Assembly (NCBI RefSeq): GCF_010894435.1
Contig: NZ_JAAIXZ010000001.1
Location: forward strand, 1,146,322-1,210,321
DNA from: Pyxidicoccus trucidator
Lineage (GTDB): Bacteria > Myxococcota > Myxococcia > Myxococcales > Myxococcaceae
Reading direction: 5' to 3'
Length of the DNA stretch: 64,000 bases
Of this stretch, positions 60,051 to 64,000 are shown piece after piece. The notes under the pieces were generated by a model. It did no database searches and was not told where the DNA came from. It saw nothing but the letters and a program-made list of their open reading frames with translations. The number at the start of each line of letters is the position of its first letter. Position 1 is the first letter of the stretch. The position numbers were made by a program, and so were the translations under genes.

Positions 60051-62288
60051 ATGCCCCATCTCATGTCATCCCTCCTCGTGCCCTTCCAGGGTGCCATCGC
60101 CCGCTGCGTCCCCCGCCGCCAGGCCCTCGTCGGCATGATGTCCTTGCTGGTGGGTTGTGGCTCGCAAGCCGTCGTGGAGCCGCCCCCGCAAGAGCCCGCC
60201 CCGTCCAGCGAGCAGGAAATCGTCAACGGTACCGACACGACGATGACCGCCAACCCCTGGCAGGTGCAGGTCTGGAACCCCATGCTCGCGAGTGCCGCGT
60301 TCGTCTGTGGCGGCACCATCCTCAACGAGCACTGGGTCCTCACCGCGCAACATTGCGTGCGCGACTCGCAACAGAACCTCATCACGCCGAGATACGTGGT
60401 GGCAGGCAACACCAGCACCATCAGCGTGGACGCACCTACGCAGGTCGTCGCGGTGGACCGGGTCTTCCCCTATCCCGGCTACGTGGGCACCTCACAGGGC
60501 AAGGACGTGGCCCTGCTGCGCCTGGCCACGCCGCTCGACCTGAGTGGTCCCTACGTCAAGGCCATCCCCCTCGCCACGGTGGTGGATGAATCCTCGCGCG
60601 TCACCGCCCCGGGTGTCGTCGCGCGCGCCACCGGCTGGGGCAGGCGCTACGTCGACGGCCCCCAGGCCACCACGTTGCAGACCACGGACCTGATCCTCCA
60701 GAGCCACAGCGTGGCCCAGGCGGCCTATCCGGAATACGTCATCACCCCGGACCAGCTCGCCGCATCCGCGCTCGGCACAGGCACCTGCGATGGAGACAGC
60801 GGCGGTCCGCTCACCGTCCCCTACGGCGACACGCGCGTGCTGGCGGGCATCGTCAGCTGGGGGAGGGGCTGTGGCGACTCGCGCTACCCGAGCATGTTCG
60901 CGCGCGTGTCGCAGTTCGAGCCCTGGATCAAGTCGATGACCTGCACGCTCGCCAACGGCGTGGCGCAGCCCGACATCTCCGTGGGCCAGGGGCAGTGGAC
61001 CTGCAGCTACACCCTGGAGGTGCCCGCGGGCGCCAGCGGCCTGGCATTCGAGCTGAGCGGGGGCACGGGTGACGGCGAGCTGTACGTGAAGTTCGGCTCC
61101 GAGCCGACCGCCGGCTCGTTCGACTGCAAGTCGGTCGCGGCTGGCAACCAGGAGAAGTGCCCCATCCTCAACCCGCGGGTTGGCACCTGGTACGCGAAGG
61201 TCTACGGCTACGCGGGCTCCTCGGGCATGCGCCTCAAGGGAGGGTATGCCATCCCCCTCGATTTCGGCGGCATGTGGGGCTACGTGGACGGCGGCGTGCT
61301 CGTGCCCCACCCGACGACCCACACGGACACCTGCCCCGCCGGCTACAAGCCGACACGGTTGCTGGGCTCTGACGAGTGCCCCGGCTGCGATTGGGACGTG
61401 TTCGTCTGCACCCGGCCTCGGCAGAACGGGCGCGAGCCGCTCTACGACTTCGGCGGCATGTGGGGCTACGTCAATGGCGTCGTGATGCCCAACCCCTATA
61501 CGTTCGCGGCCTCATGCCCGGAGGGGTACACGGACCAGCGGGTCCTGGGGACCCTGAACGTCGATTACGAGGTGCACGCCTGCTACAAGCCCCACGTGCC
61601 CGGGACGACGCCGGACTTTCCCTTCGGCGGCATGATGGGCCAGGTGGACAGCGGCACGGTCGCGCCCAATCCCGCGACGGGCGCCGCCACGTGCCCGCCC
61701 GGCTTCGTGGTCAGGCCGGTGTCGGGGTACCCGAACGTCGATTGGTCCCTGCACTTCTGCTACCAGCCGCCAGACCGCTGGGACTTCGGCGGCATGTCGG
61801 GCTACGTGGACGGTGGCTGGCCCTCGTACAACCCGGCGACTGGCTCGGACACGTGCCCGACCGGGTACACGAAGACGCAGCTGCTGGGGACGACCGGCGT
61901 CGATTTGAAGGTGTACCTCTGCTCCCGGCCTCACCTGGCGAGCACCGAGACGTACTTCGATTTCGGCGGCATGTATGGCTACGCCAGGGGCGTCCCGGTG
62001 CCCAACCCCTATACGAACGCGGCCTCATGCCCGTACGGGTACACGGCCCGGCGGGTCCTGGGGACCCCCGGTCGCGATGCCGACCTGTACTATTGCTACC
62101 AGCGCCACATGTCCAAGTCGCCGCCGACGTACCCCTTCGGCGGCATGTGGGGCCAGGTCGACGGCGGCAGGTATGTGCCCAACCCCGCGACGGGCGGCCT
62201 CTCGTGCCCGTCCGGCTTCACGGACAAGCAGGTGCTGGGGACCGGCGGCCTCGACTACGAATTGCACTTCTGCTCGACCATGCCGTAG
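60051..62288 (+). CDS. Secreted trypsin-like protease with PPC domain and six FGGM repeats
   Basis: The 745-residue protein has a signal and lipobox (MMSLLVGC, Cys about 36). The S1 protease domain starts at EIVNGTD (about 56): His in LTAQHC (about 100), Asp in KDVALLRL (about 152), Ser in CDGDSGGPL (about 247). A PPC-type beta domain follows (about 310-400). Six tandem repeats of 52-62 residues span about 403-745, each beginning (D/P)FGGMxGxV and containing NPxTxxxxCPxG(Y/F) and a final F/Y-C. The repeats resemble no domain I can name; they may bind polysaccharide or outer-membrane surfaces. Start at 60051 has AAGGA; later in-frame ATGs exist. Confidence 0.88.
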   Translation: MPHLMSSLLVPFQGAIARCVPRRQALVGMMSLLVGCGSQAVVEPPPQEPAPSSEQEIVNGTDTTMTANPWQVQVWNPMLASAAFVCGGTILNEHWVLTAQHCVRDSQQNLITPRYVVAGNTSTISVDAPTQVVAVDRVFPYPGYVGTSQGKDVALLRLATPLDLSGPYVKAIPLATVVDESSRVTAPGVVARATGWGRRYVDGPQATTLQTTDLILQSHSVAQAAYPEYVITPDQLAASALGTGTCDGDSGGPLTVPYGDTRVLAGIVSWGRGCGDSRYPSMFARVSQFEPWIKSMTCTLANGVAQPDISVGQGQWTCSYTLEVPAGASGLAFELSGGTGDGELYVKFGSEPTAGSFDCKSVAAGNQEKCPILNPRVGTWYAKVYGYAGSSGMRLKGGYAIPLDFGGMWGYVDGGVLVPHPTTHTDTCPAGYKPTRLLGSDECPGCDWDVFVCTRPRQNGREPLYDFGGMWGYVNGVVMPNPYTFAASCPEGYTDQRVLGTLNVDYEVHACYKPHVPGTTPDFPFGGMMGQVDSGTVAPNPATGAATCPPGFVVRPVSGYPNVDWSLHFCYQPPDRWDFGGMSGYVDGGWPSYNPATGSDTCPTGYTKTQLLGTTGVDLKVYLCSRPHLASTETYFDFGGMYGYARGVPVPNPYTNAASCPYGYTARRVLGTPGRDADLYYCYQRHMSKSPPTYPFGGMWGQVDGGRYVPNPATGGLSCPSGFTDKQVLGTGGLDYELHFCSTMP

Positions 62289-62379
62289 GCGCGGACGGCC
62301 CCGGCTCGAATCCAGGTGTCGCCTCCGCCGCGGCGAGCCCCTGGATTTTCGAGCCGGGCGCCGCTGTCCGGGCGTCTGG

Positions 62380-63816
62380 CTATGGACTGTCTTCTGGAGC
62401 CGCGGGGCCCGAGGTGGAAGGGCGCTGCCGCGTCATGACGGGTTGGTAGCACTCACTCCTGTATTCGATGCCGCCCGCCTCATCACAGTCCTTGATGTCA
62501 ATGGACAGCTTCACCCAACAACCACCATTGACGGCGACCTGCAACTTGCCGGGACAGCGGCCGTTGCCGTCCGGGCGCCGCTGTCCTGGGAAGGGCTTCG
62601 GGGGCACGTCGACCGCGATGGCTGCCCATACGGAGCGGGTTTCCTCGGGAGCCACCGATGCCGTCAGTACCGAGTCCCCGACGGCCACGGTGCCGGCATC
62701 CTTTGACTCCTCCTGCGTCGCGAGGTGAGAGGTTTCGGTCGCGTCGAAGCGACTCACGCTCGGCAGCTCTCCAACGCTCAGCGCCAGCGCGCCTCCGAGG
62801 CCAGCAGCCGCGAGCCAGGGCCACCTCCGCGGGCGCGGTGGAGGCCGCACCGTGACGCGCTGGGGGAGGGGGAAGAGGCCCGCCGGCCGCGGCTCGTCTC
62901 CGGTGAAGAGCGGCACGTCCGCCTCACGTCCCGCGTTGCGCGCCGCCTGCTCCAGGGCTTCGGCCACCTCCCGCGCGCTGCCTCGCGCCTCGGGGTGGGG
63001 CGAGAGCATCCGGGCCACCAGCGCGCTCAGCTCCGGAGTGCAGCGGGGGTTGATGATTCGCGCCGTCCAGTGCGCCAGCGCCTTGGGGCGCCACAGCCAG
63101 GCATCGCCATCCTTCGGGTGGGCCGACGGCGGGTACTTCGCGATGATGAGGCGATAGGCCGTGACGCCCAGGGCAAAGACGTCATCGGCGGGCTCCGGGG
63201 CATAGGCGACGGGAGGCCTTCGGGTGCGGAGGAGAAAGCGCCACGCCTCGGGCGGGCGGTAGGCCGAGGTGCCGGGAGGAAAGGTCTGCCAGGTGAGTGT
63301 AGAGGCCCCCACGTAGTGTCCGGAGCCGAAGTCCAGGAGGAACGGCTCACCGTCCGCGCCACGGACGCGGACGTTGTCCCCCTTCACATCCCGATGGAGC
63401 CCGCCGGCCGCATGGGTGGCTTCCAGGGCTCGGGCCAGCCGGGCCAGCAGTTGGAGCACCTGCCGTGACGACGGGCGCCGGGCCTGGGCCCACTCGTAGA
63501 GCGGCGTGCCCTCCACCCAGTCCATGACGAGCCACGCGAAGGAGAGGCCCTCCCGAGGCTGCCAGTTGCCACTGTCCAGCATGCGGGGGACGGCGGGGTG
63601 GCGGATGCGCGAGAGCAGCTCGGCCTCGCGCGCGAAGCGTGCATCCGCGGGGTACAGGGCCAGCTTGAGGGCCACGGGGTCCGCACCTTGCTGCTCAGCG
63701 GACACGGCGCGGTAGACGACGCCATAGGAACCCCGGCCGCGCTGCTCCAGCAGCAGCCACGGGCCGATTCTCGCCCCAGGGAGCAGGCTTGCCGGATTGA
63801 CGACGTCAGGCTCCAT
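62380..63816 (-). CDS. Transmembrane Hanks-type Ser/Thr protein kinase
   Basis: The 478-residue protein has a kinase domain: glycine loop QRGRGSYGVVYRA, ATP Lys in VALKLALY, catalytic GLHRDVKGDNVRV (HRD intact), LDFGSGHYV in place of DFG-x-A/S, and SAYRPPEAW as the APE equivalent. A Pro/Arg-rich linker and one membrane helix follow (about 352-370, WPWLAAAGLGGALALSV). An extracytoplasmic tail of about 110 residues carries Cys (GRCPGKL, GGCWVKL, CDEAGG, SECYQPV), a sensor-like region. ATG 63814-63816 is chosen; the frame stays open upstream, so a longer form is possible. It is convergent with the FGGM-repeat protease. Confidence 0.9.
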   Translation of the reverse strand: MEPDVVNPASLLPGARIGPWLLLEQRGRGSYGVVYRAVSAEQQGADPVALKLALYPADARFAREAELLSRIRHPAVPRMLDSGNWQPREGLSFAWLVMDWVEGTPLYEWAQARRPSSRQVLQLLARLARALEATHAAGGLHRDVKGDNVRVRGADGEPFLLDFGSGHYVGASTLTWQTFPPGTSAYRPPEAWRFLLRTRRPPVAYAPEPADDVFALGVTAYRLIIAKYPPSAHPKDGDAWLWRPKALAHWTARIINPRCTPELSALVARMLSPHPEARGSAREVAEALEQAARNAGREADVPLFTGDEPRPAGLFPLPQRVTVRPPPRPRRWPWLAAAGLGGALALSVGELPSVSRFDATETSHLATQEESKDAGTVAVGDSVLTASVAPEETRSVWAAIAVDVPPKPFPGQRRPDGNGRCPGKLQVAVNGGCWVKLSIDIKDCDEAGGIEYRSECYQPVMTRQRPSTSGPAAPEDSP

Positions 63817-64000
63817 GAAGCACCCCGTGAGGCGGTCCGCACCGCGCACGCGGAGACTACTCGCGAGGTAGTTGGGCTCCAACGCCATCCGGCAGACGGG
63901 CGGTGGGGCCTGCCTGTGTCCCTGCCGCTGCTCGGGCATGCCAACCCGTGGGCGCTGCTCCTCGCGAAGGACGCGGTGGACGGCGTCGCGGCTCGAAGGG
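63817..64000. other. Right edge, no independent gene supported
   Basis: 184 nt upstream of the kinase start. The kinase frame remains open to the window edge but the extra residues (Arg/Pro-rich) do not look like a conserved domain. Another gene's end may lie here; it cannot be resolved without flanking sequence. Confidence 0.4.

Overview
The window is very GC-rich chromosomal DNA from a predatory/social myxobacterium, most likely Myxococcaceae (Myxococcus, Pyxidicoccus or Corallococcus). This is inferred from MYXO-CTERM-type sorting tails (Cys motif, membrane segment, Arg cluster), a SitA-like lipoprotein toxin with its immunity partner, a PilZ protein of the myxobacterial TIGR02266 type, several Hanks-type Ser/Thr kinases, many lipoproteins and Cys-rich secreted proteins, and a sigma-54 two-component pair. 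No tRNA, rRNA, CRISPR array or intact insertion sequence was seen.

Layout. 1-8.4 kb: a truncated HAMP receptor, two overlapping small exported proteins, a metallo-beta-lactamase-fold hydrolase, an M14 carboxypeptidase and a large von Willebrand/thrombospondin-3 lipoprotein. 8.5-17.8 kb: a PilZ + Ser/Thr kinase pair, a RhuM-type accessory gene followed by a 22-codon coupled stub, the SbcCD DNA end-processing nuclease and a small membrane protein. 17.8-27.5 kb: a MYXO-CTERM glucose/sorbosone dehydrogenase, a polytopic membrane protein, a PhzF isomerase, a PlsC acyltransferase, a trypsin-PAN protease interrupted by an in-frame TGA, and an FkbM methyltransferase. 27.6-29.6 kb: the SitA-like toxin gene, frameshifted, with an intact immunity gene. 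29.9-38.3 kb: an FAD oxidase, the oxidative pentose phosphate operon zwf-pgl-gnd, an acyl-CoA-dehydrogenase-like flavoprotein and an acyl-CoA synthetase.

38.5-44.7 kb is the most interesting part: an ECF sigma factor, an overlapping membrane anti-sigma factor with a TPR ectodomain, a 58-residue peptide gene with a strong ribosome binding site and its own terminator, a JmjC/cupin-8 oxygenase, and a membrane-anchored TPR-CHAT (caspase-like) protease. The whole TPR ectodomain of the anti-sigma factor is a visible paralogue of the N-terminal half of the CHAT protein. This suggests a protease-gated sigma-factor signalling or peptide-modification system.

45.1-51.4 kb: a heparin-lyase-like MYXO-CTERM protein with a classic terminator, a VOC protein, a MarR-HlyD-MFS efflux operon and two small genes. 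51.5-64 kb: a TPR protein with an M15-like lipoprotein, an Ig-like lipoprotein, a histidine kinase/sigma-54 regulator operon preceded by a sigma-54-like promoter and a perfect 14-bp hairpin, a glutaminyl-peptide cyclotransferase, a trypsin with six FGGM repeats, and a transmembrane Ser/Thr kinase.
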